64,000 nt of DNA from assembly GCF_003837805.1 (NCBI RefSeq), contig NZ_RQIT01000031.1:1-64000 (forward strand), in the 5' to 3' direction. Source of the stretch: Bradyrhizobium sp. RP6. Its GTDB lineage: Bacteria > Pseudomonadota > Alphaproteobacteria > Rhizobiales > Xanthobacteraceae. Below are positions 55,038 through 63,472 of this stretch, one piece after another. A program made the translations under genes and the position numbers. Position 1 is the stretch's first letter; the number at the start of each line of letters is the position of its first letter. Below the pieces are notes generated by a model. It saw only the letters and a list, made by a program, of their open reading frames with translations. It was not told where the DNA came from and ran no database searches.

Positions 55038-55397
55038 ATGAATGCCGCGCTGATGAGGAAAGCAAAGGCGGGGTTGCTGCCTCACCCAAACGAGCTCGAT
55101 CGCAAACGAATTGAGCGGGGCTTGAGCGCGCGCAAGCGCTATCTTTACGTCTCGCCGAAAGTGGGGCCGGTGAGGGGCGGCTACCTCGTCGAGAGCCCTT
55201 GTTGCTCGCACAACATCGACACGGATGGCGCTCTCATCAATGTCGCCCTAATTCTTTATGATACCGTGAGCGGGATCTGGAAGCTATTTCGGAAGAATCA
55301 TGCCCAGGGAGTCTGGGAATTTTACAGCCTTTACCTCCGCTTGCCTTCTGCAATCGACGACTTGAACGCGGATCCTGACCGTCTGTTCTGGCAATAA
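55038..55397 (+). CDS. Conserved nif-operon protein of unknown function
   Basis: This 119-residue soluble protein (MNAALMRKAKAGLLPHPNEL, RGLSARKRYLYVSPKVGPVRGGYLVESPCCSHNIDTDG) starts at ATG 55038 behind AAGGAGG. A CC-H motif (ESPCCSHNID) may bind metal. I know it only as a protein that accompanies nifZ in rhizobia; function unknown. Confidence 0.8.
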   Translation: MNAALMRKAKAGLLPHPNELDRKRIERGLSARKRYLYVSPKVGPVRGGYLVESPCCSHNIDTDGALINVALILYDTVSGIWKLFRKNHAQGVWEFYSLYLRLPSAIDDLNADPDRLFWQ

Positions 55398-55428
55398 GGG
55401 ACCACCCTTTAATTGAAAAGAAGCCACG

Positions 55429-55695
55429 ATGGCGCTCACCACGAAAGAATTGATCGAAATCGAACGACCGCTTGCTGCGGATGGCGCCGACATGGGTCCG
55501 TTTGTTAGGCTGCGGCGCCGTTTGCCGCAGCTTTCTTGGGACCGCTGTCATGCGTCAGAGTTATCGGATCAGCCGTTCCGAGTCGATCTTCATATGCTCG
55601 ATCGATCGGATCGCTGCGTGCAGATTACGCCCGACCCAACTCGACCGACTAGCGTCCTTTTGGCCAAAAGGAACGGTGTGCGGGCACTGAAATAG
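55429..55695 (+). CDS. Small protein of unknown function in the nif block
   Basis: This 88-residue protein (MALTTKELIEIERPLAADGADM ... LPQLSWDRCHASELSDQPFRVDLHMLD) has a credible N-terminus and codon use like its neighbours, 31 bases after the previous gene. I know no function. Confidence 0.65.
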   Translation: MALTTKELIEIERPLAADGADMGPFVRLRRRLPQLSWDRCHASELSDQPFRVDLHMLDRSDRCVQITPDPTRPTSVLLAKRNGVRALK

Positions 55696-56011
55696 CAGAG
55701 TTTTAGCTGGATGGAGCGCACACCTATCATCGCAAGAGATGAGCAAGCGGACCTAGGAGACGTGCTTTGTACATCGTGATCCACAAAAAAAGCAGGAGCG
55801 CGCTGGATGCCACCGGCGACATGTACTGGTCCAGGAAAGGGAAAAGAAATGTTCCAGGCGAGCGCGGAAGAGGTCTGCTCAATCATAAAAAGTCTCGGCG
55901 TCCAAGGCTCGGCTTGAGGCCTGCGCCGAGTGCCCGAAGCCAAGCACGTTATAACCGAGATCGTCGGTCTCTTCGGCCCGTGATCGATAATGTTACCAAA
56001 ATAGGAATCGT
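55696..56011. other. Gap with decayed short frames
   Basis: Frames here (55767-56015, and MFQASAEEVCSIIKSLGVQG in another frame from about 55848, with a stop and continuation RRVPEAKHVITEIVGLFG) suggest one decayed small gene of about 70 codons. Family unknown. Confidence 0.35.
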
Positions 56012-56233
56012 ATGAACTCGCAATAAATCGTCATCCACGTCCGCTTCGCCCCGAACGGGAGGGTGATACAAATCAGCGAGCGTCCGGCCAAGCTCACGCC
56101 AGACCAGTGGTTTGATGTCCTCAACACCCGTGCCAGCTCGGCTTATCGGCCGCTCACTCGTGGCCGCGGGATTTTTCGGCTGAGCCGGACTGCGGTTGAT
56201 ATCTTCAAGCAGGAAACTGCGAGGCCGAGATGA
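56012..56233 (+). pseudogene. Small nif-region gene with TAA at codon 5
   Basis: ATG 56012 gives MNSQ, then TAA (56024-56026), then the same frame stays open for 68 codons: IVIHVRFAPNGRVIQISERP, KLTPDQWFDVLNTRASSAYR, GRGIFRLSRTAVDIFKQE, stop at 56231-56233. The body looks fully conserved, so a single AAA/CAA-to-TAA change probably silenced an otherwise intact gene, unless an unusual start is used. Similar small proteins occur in nif clusters; function unknown. Confidence 0.6.
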
Positions 56234-56727
56234 GCGAACAAAACCTGGCGGGATTTGATGAGTGAATAGGTCCGAGGGTTTTGCCGTCTTTCCGGCCGAT
56301 GCCATTGAGCTGAACGAGGCCATGGGCTCTTAGCCTGTCGGGGACCGCTGATAGAAGCGAGAAGCGAACGACATTGCCCCTGCTTCGGCAATAATTGCGA
56401 GGCGCGCAGTCCAAAGCGAAGGATCGTTGCAGCAGCGAACGTTGCGCATCTGGTGTGCAACTTACCTTAAAGAATTTGGATCGTGAATAAGCGATGAGTG
56501 GATAAACAGATCGAGATGACAGGAGAAGAGGTTGGAATTGATCAGGAGGCGGCTTCGGACGCGTAGGTATCTATCGCTCATCTTTGGCGACGACAACCAC
56601 TATGACGCCCGCTCATTGCGCCTGTTTCGCAAGCGCGGGTGGGAATCATGGGACGTTCAATAGTAAGAGACTGTTGGGCATGATGTGCTCGCACCTCATC
56701 CCTTCAGCACTATCAGAGGATAGGCGG
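56234..56727. other. Gap before the [2Fe-2S] ferredoxin gene
   Basis: No gene recognised; minus-strand frames at 55949-56460 are shadows or decay. No -24/-12 element found before 56728. Confidence 0.4.
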
Positions 56728-57096
56728 ATGAACTCAGAAAGAGAAATGGAGCTCCCTCAGGTTTATCGGCATCATGTCTTTGCCTGCAACACGCAGCGTC
56801 CGCCAGACCATCCCCACGGCAGTTGCGGCGCCTCAGGCGCGCAAGCCCTGTGGGACCGAATGGGCAAGGCGATCGAAGCGCAAGGCCTCAACGATATTGG
56901 TTTCACGATGGCGGGCTGCCTTGGATTTTGTAACTCTGGTCCCTTGCTGGTCGTCTATCCCGGCGGAATCTGGTACCGCGTGACCACGCCTGAGGACGTT
57001 GACCAGATCGTCAAATCCCACCTCAAGCAGGGCAAACGTGTCGACCGCCTTGTGATGTGCTCAAGCGAAGTTAGAGGCGTCGTGGCGACCACTTGA
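56728..57096 (+). CDS. Thioredoxin-like [2Fe-2S] ferredoxin
   Basis: This 122-residue protein has the thioredoxin-like (Shethna/NuoE-type) ferredoxin fold: HHVFACNTQRPPDHPHGSCG with two Cys, then GCLGFCNSGPLLVVYPGGIWY with two Cys, the four [2Fe-2S] ligands. Found in nif clusters of many diazotrophs, presumably as electron carrier. An in-frame start at 56584 is far from the family N-terminus. ATG 56728 follows AGAGGATAGG. Confidence 0.88.
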   Translation: MNSEREMELPQVYRHHVFACNTQRPPDHPHGSCGASGAQALWDRMGKAIEAQGLNDIGFTMAGCLGFCNSGPLLVVYPGGIWYRVTTPEDVDQIVKSHLKQGKRVDRLVMCSSEVRGVVATT

Positions 57097-57515
57097 CCGG
57101 ACCAGCAAGCATGGACGGCGTGCTCGTCCATGAGCTGCCCGGCCTCTCGGAGCTCGGATCGTCTGAGGGTGACCGTCCAACTCGAGCTCCGGGTCGCTAA
57201 CAGTGGGTCATTGACATGGGCGCGGCGCACCGCCTCTTGTGAGGCAAATAGGCAAAGTGGCTCCTTTGCAACGCGCGGCGAAGCAGTAATATGATTATAA
57301 CGCGCCGATCTGTTCGTGTATCGTCACTTACGTGCCGCGCGATCCGTGGCTCACAGCGATAGAAATGCTGCGAATGATTTCCTGCCTCTGGCCAGCTGAC
57401 GCGTCGATGAGGCGTCAGCCGGCTCCCCACTGCAGACGGTGAGGGCAGGAGATGCGCTTGATGCGCTCGCAGCGTCCGAGTTGATCAAACGGTGTCTCCT
57501 TGACCCTGTTCTGCC
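57097..57515. other. Gap between convergent genes
   Basis: No supported gene. The ferredoxin and ompW-like genes converge here. Minus-strand frame 57197-57430 is unrecognised. Confidence 0.4.
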
Positions 57516-58258
57516 TCAGAACCTGTAAGCGACGCCGCCGCTGACGAGCCATGGATCGATATTGGCGCGCCCGGTGACAGCAATCGCATTGTTTACGGTC
57601 GCGGAGTACTCCGGCCGCAGCCACAGCTTCTTCACGTCAAAATTGAGCCCCCAGTGACGGTCTAGCATGTAATCGAAGCCGAACTGGACCGCCGCGCCGA
57701 ATTGGTTTTTGATGTGTAGATCCGTGACGGCAAGGCCGAATAGCGACGCATTGGCTGCCGATTGGTTGAAGAATGCAGTGTAGTTGATGCCCGCGCCGAT
57801 ATACGGCTTCAGTGGGCCGAAATCGGTGAAGTGATATTGCAGGGTTAGTGTTGGCGGCAACAGCCAGGCGGTGCCGATATCGAGGCCAGTGAGTACGCCA
57901 TTGCCGCTGATGTGATGGCGAGTCGCGCCGAGAATGAGTTCAGCGGCTACGTTTTTTGTGAAGAAGTAGGTGATATCGAGCTCTGGTATGGCTCGCTCGC
58001 TGAGCGAAAGCCCTGAACTCGGTGACGACAGCGATGGCGTTCCGGCAACGTTTACCGAGCTACTGCGGTATCCGGCAAAACGCCGAGCACGCGCAGGCGG
58101 ATCATCCAGGGGCTGGAGGGCTCTATTGGAGGCGCTTTATAGTAGACCGGCGCCGGGCCCAGATCCGCACCTCGTACCGAATTGCTGGCGAACGAGCTCG
58201 CAAGCGCGAGGACCGATGCCCTCGCCAGAACTGTTAGTACTCTCATCGAAGTCTCCAT
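57516..58258 (-). pseudogene. ompW: OmpW-family outer membrane protein with one frameshift
   Basis: The minus strand starts METSMRVLTVLARASVLALASSFAS (signal peptide) and reads MIRLRVLGVLPDTAVAR then a stop at about 58056. One base missing there restores VNVAGTPSLSSPSS, LDITYFFTKNVAAELILGAT, TLTLQYHFTDFGPLKPYIGAG, YMLDRHWGLNFDVKKLWLRPE and the C-terminal GVAYRF, ending in Phe as outer-membrane barrels do. Apart from this single shift the protein of about 245 residues is complete, so a sequencing error or very recent loss are both possible. A FixK box lies upstream. Confidence 0.85.
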
Positions 58259-58319
58259 TCCAAAATTCGCGCGAGCAGCCGCGCGAGATCTCTGTCACAC
58301 ATGAGGAACGGAGTAGTAT

Positions 58320-58333
58320 TTGATACCAATCAA
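58320..58333. promoter_or_regulatory. FixK/FNR box upstream of ompW
   Basis: TTGATACCAATCAA is a perfect TTGAT-N4-ATCAA palindrome, about 62 bases before the ompW ATG on the minus strand. In Bradyrhizobium such sites bind FixK2 and mark genes induced by low oxygen. Confidence 0.82.
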
Positions 58334-58718
58334 AATCGAAGCGACGGTTAGCACAATTGTCCCGCTAAGTTGCATTAGGATCACGGCCGCGAAACGTGTT
58401 CTGTTCTGATCGTGTTTCAACCTAGTAGTCAATCTAAACAAATCCTTTGAAGAATCTGCCTCTCGGCGTGGCGCTCCGATTCAATGCGGGCGGCGGAGGT
58501 CGCGCGTGATAAAGGTAGCAAATGCGGCTACGTCTCTCACACGTTACAAAGCGGCAAGCGCGGCATTCCAGTGCAATACCGGCGATGCCCCGCTACGAGT
58601 AATCACTCGCTCGGGCCGTCTCGGCGGAGGTTTCCGCGGTTACTTCGCGTGAAGCAAGCCAAAAGTGAAGAATGTCATTTTTGCCTCGCTTTATGGCTGG
58701 CAGAGACGCTCAGCGTCT
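58334..58718. other. Gap between ompW and the nifO-like gene
   Basis: No gene recognised. The A/T-richer left part would contain the rest of the ompW promoter region. Confidence 0.4.
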
Positions 58719-59132
58719 TCACGTCTGCCGGCAGGGCGTGCGGTGTGCTTCGTGCAAGCATACCTCGAGATTATCTTGCGTCTTGCCGCCAAGCAGCGAC
58801 AGCACTGGCTCACGATCGAGTCCGGCACTTCGTGTCCCGTCTACGTCGACCAGCGGTCGCCGTATCAGGAGCGGATCCCCTACCATCAATGCGAGTGCGC
58901 TTGCCGCGTCGATAGAATCGGGATTGACTTCGCCTGACTTGATACGGGGCGCGGCTCGGTTGAACCAGGAGTTAACGGGCATATTGCGGAAGAAGCTGCG
59001 CAATTCGTCCGCGTGCCATGGCTGCTTCAAGATGTCTTGCACCACCACGTGGTGGCCGGCGGACTTGAGCGCTTGAATCTGACGCGCGTTATTGGCGCAG
59101 CCGGGCTTCTGATAAACGATGATTGTCGTCAC
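58719..59132 (-). CDS. Nitrogenase-associated ArsC-like protein (NifO-like)
   Basis: This 137-residue protein has an ArsC/Spx fold: MTTIIVYQKPGCANNARQIQ (N-terminal single Cys in KPGCANN), DILKQPWHADELRSFF, MPVNSWFNRAAPRIKSGEV, and LLIRRPLVDVDG. It matches the nitrogenase-associated protein class that includes NifO. NifO affects molybdenum routing in Azotobacter. It follows a 52-codon gene by 7 bases on the minus strand, divergent from nifH. Confidence 0.85.
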   Translation of the reverse strand: MTTIIVYQKPGCANNARQIQALKSAGHHVVVQDILKQPWHADELRSFFRNMPVNSWFNRAAPRIKSGEVNPDSIDAASALALMVGDPLLIRRPLVDVDGTRSAGLDREPVLSLLGGKTQDNLEVCLHEAHRTPCRQT

Positions 59133-59139
59133 GGCATAC

Positions 59140-59298
59140 CTATGTATGGATGCTGAGCTGAATGTGTGGCAAGCCGCTGCCGCGAGCCCATTCGAAGTTC
59201 TTGCCGGTCAACTCCGATATCTGCGCACCAAGCGCCGTATCGCATTTGCAACACTCGCCGCTGGTCCGCCAGGTTTCGAGCCCGTCCGGCATATTCAT
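59140..59298 (-). CDS. Small Cys-containing protein upstream of the nifO-like gene
   Basis: This 52-codon frame (MNMPDGLETWRTSGECCKC ... TALGAQISELTGKNFEWARG) starts at ATG 59298 behind GGGAGA and ends 7 bases before the nifO-like gene. A CCKC group could bind metal or a cluster. A -24/-12-like element lies 33 bases upstream. I do not recognise the family, but start, ribosome site, promoter and operon position all fit a real gene. Confidence 0.6.
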   Translation of the reverse strand: MNMPDGLETWRTSGECCKCDTALGAQISELTGKNFEWARGSGLPHIQLSIHT

Positions 59299-59330
59299 TC
59301 TCCCGAAATCGCTCGGCCTGTGAGAGGAAC

Positions 59331-59346
59331 AGCAAGTTCCGTTCCA
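59331..59346 (-). promoter_or_regulatory. -24/-12 promoter of the nifO-like operon
   Basis: On the minus strand TGGAACGGAACTTGCT matches consensus except for A at the fourth position. It lies 33 bases before the ATG at 59298. Confidence 0.68.
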
Positions 59347-59409
59347 CAACTGGAGAGATCGGAATAGATCCCGTGATTCCGGCTTTTGGCGTTGATGTTT
59401 GTGGTTGTT

Positions 59410-59425
59410 TGTTTGTTTTCCGACA
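59410..59425. promoter_or_regulatory. NifA site shared by nifH and the nifO-like operon
   Basis: TGTTTGTTTTCCGACA is an exact TGT-N10-ACA site, 100 bases from the nifH -24/-12 element and 63 bases from the divergent one. An imperfect second site (TGTAAGCATAATCAGA) lies at 59486-59501, closer to nifH. Confidence 0.8.
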
Positions 59426-59525
59426 GCCGCGCAGATCCCGTCACATCCAAAATAACCAACGATCACGCGCCGGCTGGTTGGCCTTTGTAAGCATAATCAG
59501 AGGCTTAATGTATGGAGTCAGGCGC

Positions 59526-59541
59526 TGGCACGGCTGTTGCT
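59526..59541 (+). promoter_or_regulatory. -24/-12 promoter of nifH
   Basis: TGGCACGGCTGTTGCT matches the consensus fully. The leader to the nifH ATG is about 150 bases. Confidence 0.95.
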
Positions 59542-59701
59542 AATGAGCTGCAGCAACACTGAGTGAGGGCTGAGTGCACGCCGACGCCGAAGGCGAGCGA
59601 TGCGCTCCTTCCCTTGAACCCGTGTGCCCTCGCTTCTGTGAGAGAACCAAGCTCGCACAAGAAGCGCGTAACTTTTGGCAAATTGGTTGATGGAGAGCAA
59701 C

Positions 59702-60586
59702 ATGTCTTCACTAAGACAAATCGCGTTCTACGGCAAAGGCGGCATCGGCAAGTCCACCACTTCGCAGAACACGCTGGCGGCGCTAGCCGAGATGGGTCAG
59801 AAAATCCTGATTGTAGGGTGCGATCCGAAGGCGGACTCGACCCGCCTGATTCTGCACGCGAAGGCGCAAGACACGATTTTGAGCCTTGCCGCGAGCGCAG
59901 GCAGCGTGGAGGACCTAGAACTCGAGGACGTAATGAAGGTCGGCTACAAGGACATTCGTTGCGTGGAGTCCGGTGGTCCCGAGCCGGGTGTCGGCTGTGC
60001 CGGCCGCGGTGTCATCACCTCGATCAATTTTCTGGAAGAGAACGGCGCCTACGAGAACATCGACTATGTTTCGTACGACGTGCTTGGCGACGTCGTTTGC
60101 GGCGGCTTTGCGATGCCAATCCGCGAGAACAAGGCGCAGGAAATCTATATCGTGATGTCCGGTGAGATGATGGCGATGTATGCCGCGAACAACATTTCCA
60201 AGGGCATCCTGAAATACGCGAACTCTGGCGGAGTGCGGCTGGGCGGTCTGATCTGCAACGAGCGGCAGACCGACAAGGAGCTGGAACTGGCGGAAGCGTT
60301 GGCCAAGAAGCTAGGCACTCAGCTGATCTACTTCGTGCCACGCGACAACGTGGTGCAGCATGCCGAGTTGCGCCGCATGACGGTGCTAGAATATGCACCC
60401 GATTCCAAGCAGGCCGATCACTATCGCAATCTTGCGACCAAGGTTCACAATAATGGCGGCAAAGGCATCATCCCGACCCCGATCTCCATGGATGAGCTCG
60501 AGGACATGCTGATGGAGCATGGCATTATGAAGCCCGTGGACGAATCCATCATCGGCAAGACCGCCGCTGAACTCGCGGCCTCGTAA
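59702..60586 (+). CDS. nifH: Nitrogenase iron protein NifH
   Basis: This 294-residue ATP-dependent reductase of the MoFe protein has the P-loop GKGGIGKSTT, cluster ligands Cys in GVGCAGRGV and DVVCGGFAMP, and Arg in CAGRG that DraT modifies in some species. ATG 59702 (MSSLRQIAFYGKG) fits the family; 9 upstream in-frame codons are ignored. nifH is separate from nifDK, as in other Bradyrhizobium. Confidence 0.98.
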   Translation: MSSLRQIAFYGKGGIGKSTTSQNTLAALAEMGQKILIVGCDPKADSTRLILHAKAQDTILSLAASAGSVEDLELEDVMKVGYKDIRCVESGGPEPGVGCAGRGVITSINFLEENGAYENIDYVSYDVLGDVVCGGFAMPIRENKAQEIYIVMSGEMMAMYAANNISKGILKYANSGGVRLGGLICNERQTDKELELAEALAKKLGTQLIYFVPRDNVVQHAELRRMTVLEYAPDSKQADHYRNLATKVHNNGGKGIIPTPISMDELEDMLMEHGIMKPVDESIIGKTAAELAAS

Positions 60587-60616
60587 AGGTCGCGAGTCGC
60601 GGCCTTGTAAAGGCGC
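60573..60616. repeat. Tandem repeat at the end of nifH
   Basis: Two imperfect units of period 24 (TCGCGGCCTCGTAAAGG... and TCGCGGCCTTGTAAAGG...) duplicate the final codons and stop of nifH. The first unit also contains the inverted pair CTCGCG/CGCGAG. Confidence 0.7.
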
Positions 60617-60734
60617 CCGACGGATGCCGGTCTCCCTCACGGCCCATGCCGGGAGGCCGGCAATCTGACGAGCGACCCTGATCAAAACCAGGATGCGGCA
60701 CGCAAACCTGACCATTGTGGAGACCCGCAAAATT

Positions 60735-61526
60735 ATGTCCGAAGCGCACTTCCTTCCGTCGCTGGCTGCTTGTGCCGTTGATATCAACAGCCAGATGCAC
60801 AGGGGAATTGCAACCTACCGCATGCTCACCGGTGTGTCTCCTGCAGATGCCGATATTACCATTGACAGCAATCTCGATCGCCATGTCCTGGCGTCTATCC
60901 TGGCGGCTGCCACAATGGATGGTGGCTCCCTTACCGAGAAGGCGGGCCTGTCCGGCCTTGAACTGGTGGCCTTGCTGGAGCAGTACTTTCCCACGCTTGA
61001 GATCAAGCTCGCGAAGCAGCTTTCGGCCTTCAAGTGCGAAGAGGACGACGAGATCGCAATGCTGCGCGATCTCTTGCTCAAGCAACGATCGACGGAAGGG
61101 GATATCGGCCACTGGCTGGCTGCGATGATCGCGCGCCGCGCCATTGAGCCGGGCCATCTGTGGGAAGCTCTCGGCTTGCGCAATCGCGGCGAACTCTCTC
61201 GGCTGCTGAGCCGTCATTTCGCGCCGCTCGCCGCGCGCAATTTCAACAATATGCGCTGGAAGCGCTTCTTCTACCGCATGCTTTGTGAGAATGAAGGCCT
61301 CGTGATGTGCACAACACCCGTGTGCAATCAATGTCACGACTTCAACATCTGCTTCGGTGAAGAAAGCGGTGAGAGCCGGATGGCCGAGCGCCGGCCCGAT
61401 TTTCTGTTGCAGGCGGCTCGGCCGGTGGTTGCCGGCCACCGGCCATCTGAAGTGCCACAAGGGGCCGCTATCGCCCAGTCATCCGAGAAGGCCTCGCCGG
61501 ATTTGGTAAGCCGCGCGCGACGTTGA
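60735..61526 (+). CDS. nifQ: NifQ, molybdenum donor for FeMo-co
   Basis: This 263-residue protein carries the NifQ metal motif C-x4-C-x2-C-x5-C as CTTPVCNQCHDFNIC (about residues 195-209), downstream of RNFNNMRWKRFFYRMLCENEG. NifQ passes Mo to NifEN/NifH. ATG 60735 (MSEAHFLPSL) was preferred; an in-frame ATG at 60693 is an alternative. It probably reads through from nifH. The last 50 residues are variable. Confidence 0.92.
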   Translation: MSEAHFLPSLAACAVDINSQMHRGIATYRMLTGVSPADADITIDSNLDRHVLASILAAATMDGGSLTEKAGLSGLELVALLEQYFPTLEIKLAKQLSAFKCEEDDEIAMLRDLLLKQRSTEGDIGHWLAAMIARRAIEPGHLWEALGLRNRGELSRLLSRHFAPLAARNFNNMRWKRFFYRMLCENEGLVMCTTPVCNQCHDFNICFGEESGESRMAERRPDFLLQAARPVVAGHRPSEVPQGAAIAQSSEKASPDLVSRARR

Positions 61527-61669
61527 GAGCGCGGCTGATGCCGTTTCCATGCCAGCGAGTGACCATGTGTTCAAGGCCGCGGCGGCCCCCAAGTGCTCCG
61601 CAACAATCTCACATCCTGGCGAGCCGCAATTGCTAACGTTCCAACAGGCAATGCGTCCGCGTCATGACC
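61527..61669. other. Gap nifQ-nifV
   Basis: No gene; leads into the nifV regulatory sites. Confidence 0.5.
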
Positions 61670-61685
61670 TGTCGCATTTGCGACA
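61670..61685 (+). promoter_or_regulatory. NifA upstream activator site of nifV
   Basis: TGTCGCATTTGCGACA is an exact TGT-N10-ACA site and a perfect 7+2+7 palindrome, 68 bases before the -24/-12 element. Confidence 0.85.
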
Positions 61686-61753
61686 ATCATTTGCTCAAGA
61701 AGGTCGAGGGCGGAAGCGGTAGAGTCGTCAATGGGTTGGCCGGGACGGCAGGC

Positions 61754-61769
61754 TGGCATGCTGGTTGCT
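61754..61769 (+). promoter_or_regulatory. -24/-12 promoter of nifV
   Basis: TGGCATGCTGGTTGCT matches the consensus fully and is nearly identical to the nifD promoter box. Confidence 0.92.
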
Positions 61770-61805
61770 GAAGCGTAGGTAGGTCAAAGAATGAGGAGCT
61801 CTCGC

Positions 61806-63248
61806 GTGATCGCCGCCAGCACCGCCGCCAAATCGTCTTGGTCCGACCAGGTGCGCGCGAGGCCCACCGTGCTCAACGACACGACATTGCGCGACGGCGA
61901 GCAGGCACCTGGCGTTGCGTTCACCACAGAGGAGAAGCTGGGGATCGCGCAGGCGCTGGCGCGGGCCGGAGTCACGGAGATCGAGGCGGGAACGCCGGCG
62001 ATGGGCAACGAGGAGATCGCCGCCATCCGCGCCATTGTCGAAGCAGATCCTCCGCTGACCACCATAGGCTGGTGCCGGATGCGGGAATCTGATGTCGACG
62101 CGGCGATCGAAGCAAAGGTGTCCATGATCAACATGTCGATCCCGACCTCCGATGTCCAGATCGCGGCCAAGCTAGGTGGTCATCGCGACATGGCGCTAGA
62201 ACGGGTGAAGCGAGTGGTAGGCTATGCCTGTGAGCGCGGACTTGAGATCGCCGTCGGTGGTGAGGACTCCTCCCGCGCCGACATTGATTTTCTCATTAGA
62301 CTGATGGCGACTGCAAAAGCCGCGGGCGCGCGTCGCTTTCGTATTGCAGATACGCTCAGTATGCTCGATCCCGACGCAACCTACGCGCTGGTCGGAAATT
62401 TGCGTGCGACTACTGATCTCGAACTCGAATTTCACGGTCACGATGATCTAGGACTCGCAACCGCGAACACGCTCTCCGCCATCAGGGCTGGCGCGAGCCA
62501 CGCCTCAGTGACCGTCATCGGGCTGGGCGAGCGGGCCGGAAATGCACCGCTCGAGGAAATCGCGGTCGCACTCAAGCAGCTCTACGGGCGCGAGACCGGC
62601 ATCATACTCCCGGAGCTCGAGAACGTCGCCACGGTGGTAGCAGCCGCGGCCGCACGTGCGATTCCTATGAACAAGGCGATCGTCGGACAGCATGTATTTA
62701 CGCACGAATCCGGGATTCATGTCGCTGGCCTTTTGAAGGATCAGTGCACCTATCAATCGCTTGATCCCGCTTTGCTTGGCCGCTGCAACCGCTTTGTGTT
62801 CGGCAAGCATTCCGGACTTGCGGCGATCACCGCGTTACTCGATGAACTGCAGCTCGTCGCCAGCGACGATCAAGCCAGGCAGATCCTGTCGCAAGTCCGC
62901 AAATATGCCATCGAGCACAAGCTGCCGGTCGAGCGCGAAACCGTGGCGGCGATTCTGGCGCGACGTGTGCGGATGCTTGGCAACCTACCCCGCGTGAAAA
63001 GCCGTGTCCAGCAACGTTTGCGTCGACTCTTCGCAAACCGACGCGCTGCAAGGACAGTGTCCGATGTCGCTGATGGCGCGAGCGGCGTCCAGCTTTCGCA
63101 CGTCAGATCCCCTTGCGCGATCTCACCTCCAGATCTTACTTCCCGTTCCGCCATACAAGCTGTGATCTCCTACCCAACGACGCGCCGTCCCCGGACCGCC
63201 AATCGGCATCTTCTCGCGCGGCTGATTTGCAGTCCGACGACCTCCTGA
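61806..63248 (+). CDS. nifV: Homocitrate synthase NifV
   Basis: This protein of about 480 residues condenses acetyl-CoA and 2-oxoglutarate to homocitrate, the organic ligand of FeMo-co. The DRE-TIM barrel starts LNDTTLRDGEQAPGVAF, with EAGTPAMG, FHGHDDLGLATANTL and GLGERAGNAPLEE, then HESGIHVAGLLKD. GTG 61806 has a GAGGAG ribosome site; ATG 61791 lies only about 10 bases after the predicted transcript start. Homology to NifV ends near residue 395 (RLRRLFANRR). The last 80-90 residues are Pro/Ser/Arg-rich and unlike NifV, so the natural stop was probably lost. It has its own NifA/sigma54 promoter. Confidence 0.93.
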   Translation: MIAASTAAKSSWSDQVRARPTVLNDTTLRDGEQAPGVAFTTEEKLGIAQALARAGVTEIEAGTPAMGNEEIAAIRAIVEADPPLTTIGWCRMRESDVDAAIEAKVSMINMSIPTSDVQIAAKLGGHRDMALERVKRVVGYACERGLEIAVGGEDSSRADIDFLIRLMATAKAAGARRFRIADTLSMLDPDATYALVGNLRATTDLELEFHGHDDLGLATANTLSAIRAGASHASVTVIGLGERAGNAPLEEIAVALKQLYGRETGIILPELENVATVVAAAAARAIPMNKAIVGQHVFTHESGIHVAGLLKDQCTYQSLDPALLGRCNRFVFGKHSGLAAITALLDELQLVASDDQARQILSQVRKYAIEHKLPVERETVAAILARRVRMLGNLPRVKSRVQQRLRRLFANRRAARTVSDVADGASGVQLSHVRSPCAISPPDLTSRSAIQAVISYPTTRRPRTANRHLLARLICSPTTS

Positions 63249-63472
63249 CGAGCGTCAACCTAGATCGTGGTTTGGCCATTGATCCCGGATCTTCATCGGG
63301 ACTGGCTTCGTCACCGGCGGACCTGCCGATCTGGGCAGCGAAGTTGAGACCGCCGCTTTCGGGACTCAGGCTGTGGCGATGCGGACCAGCTGTGCGAGGC
63401 AGGACGGCAGAAGTCAACAGGCGCCACCCCATCTCATTGACCGTCCAGAGCTAAGCCGAAGGAGAATTTTCG
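63249..63472. other. Gap nifV-nifW
   Basis: No gene recognised. No -24/-12 element, so nifW probably reads from the nifV promoter. Confidence 0.45.
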
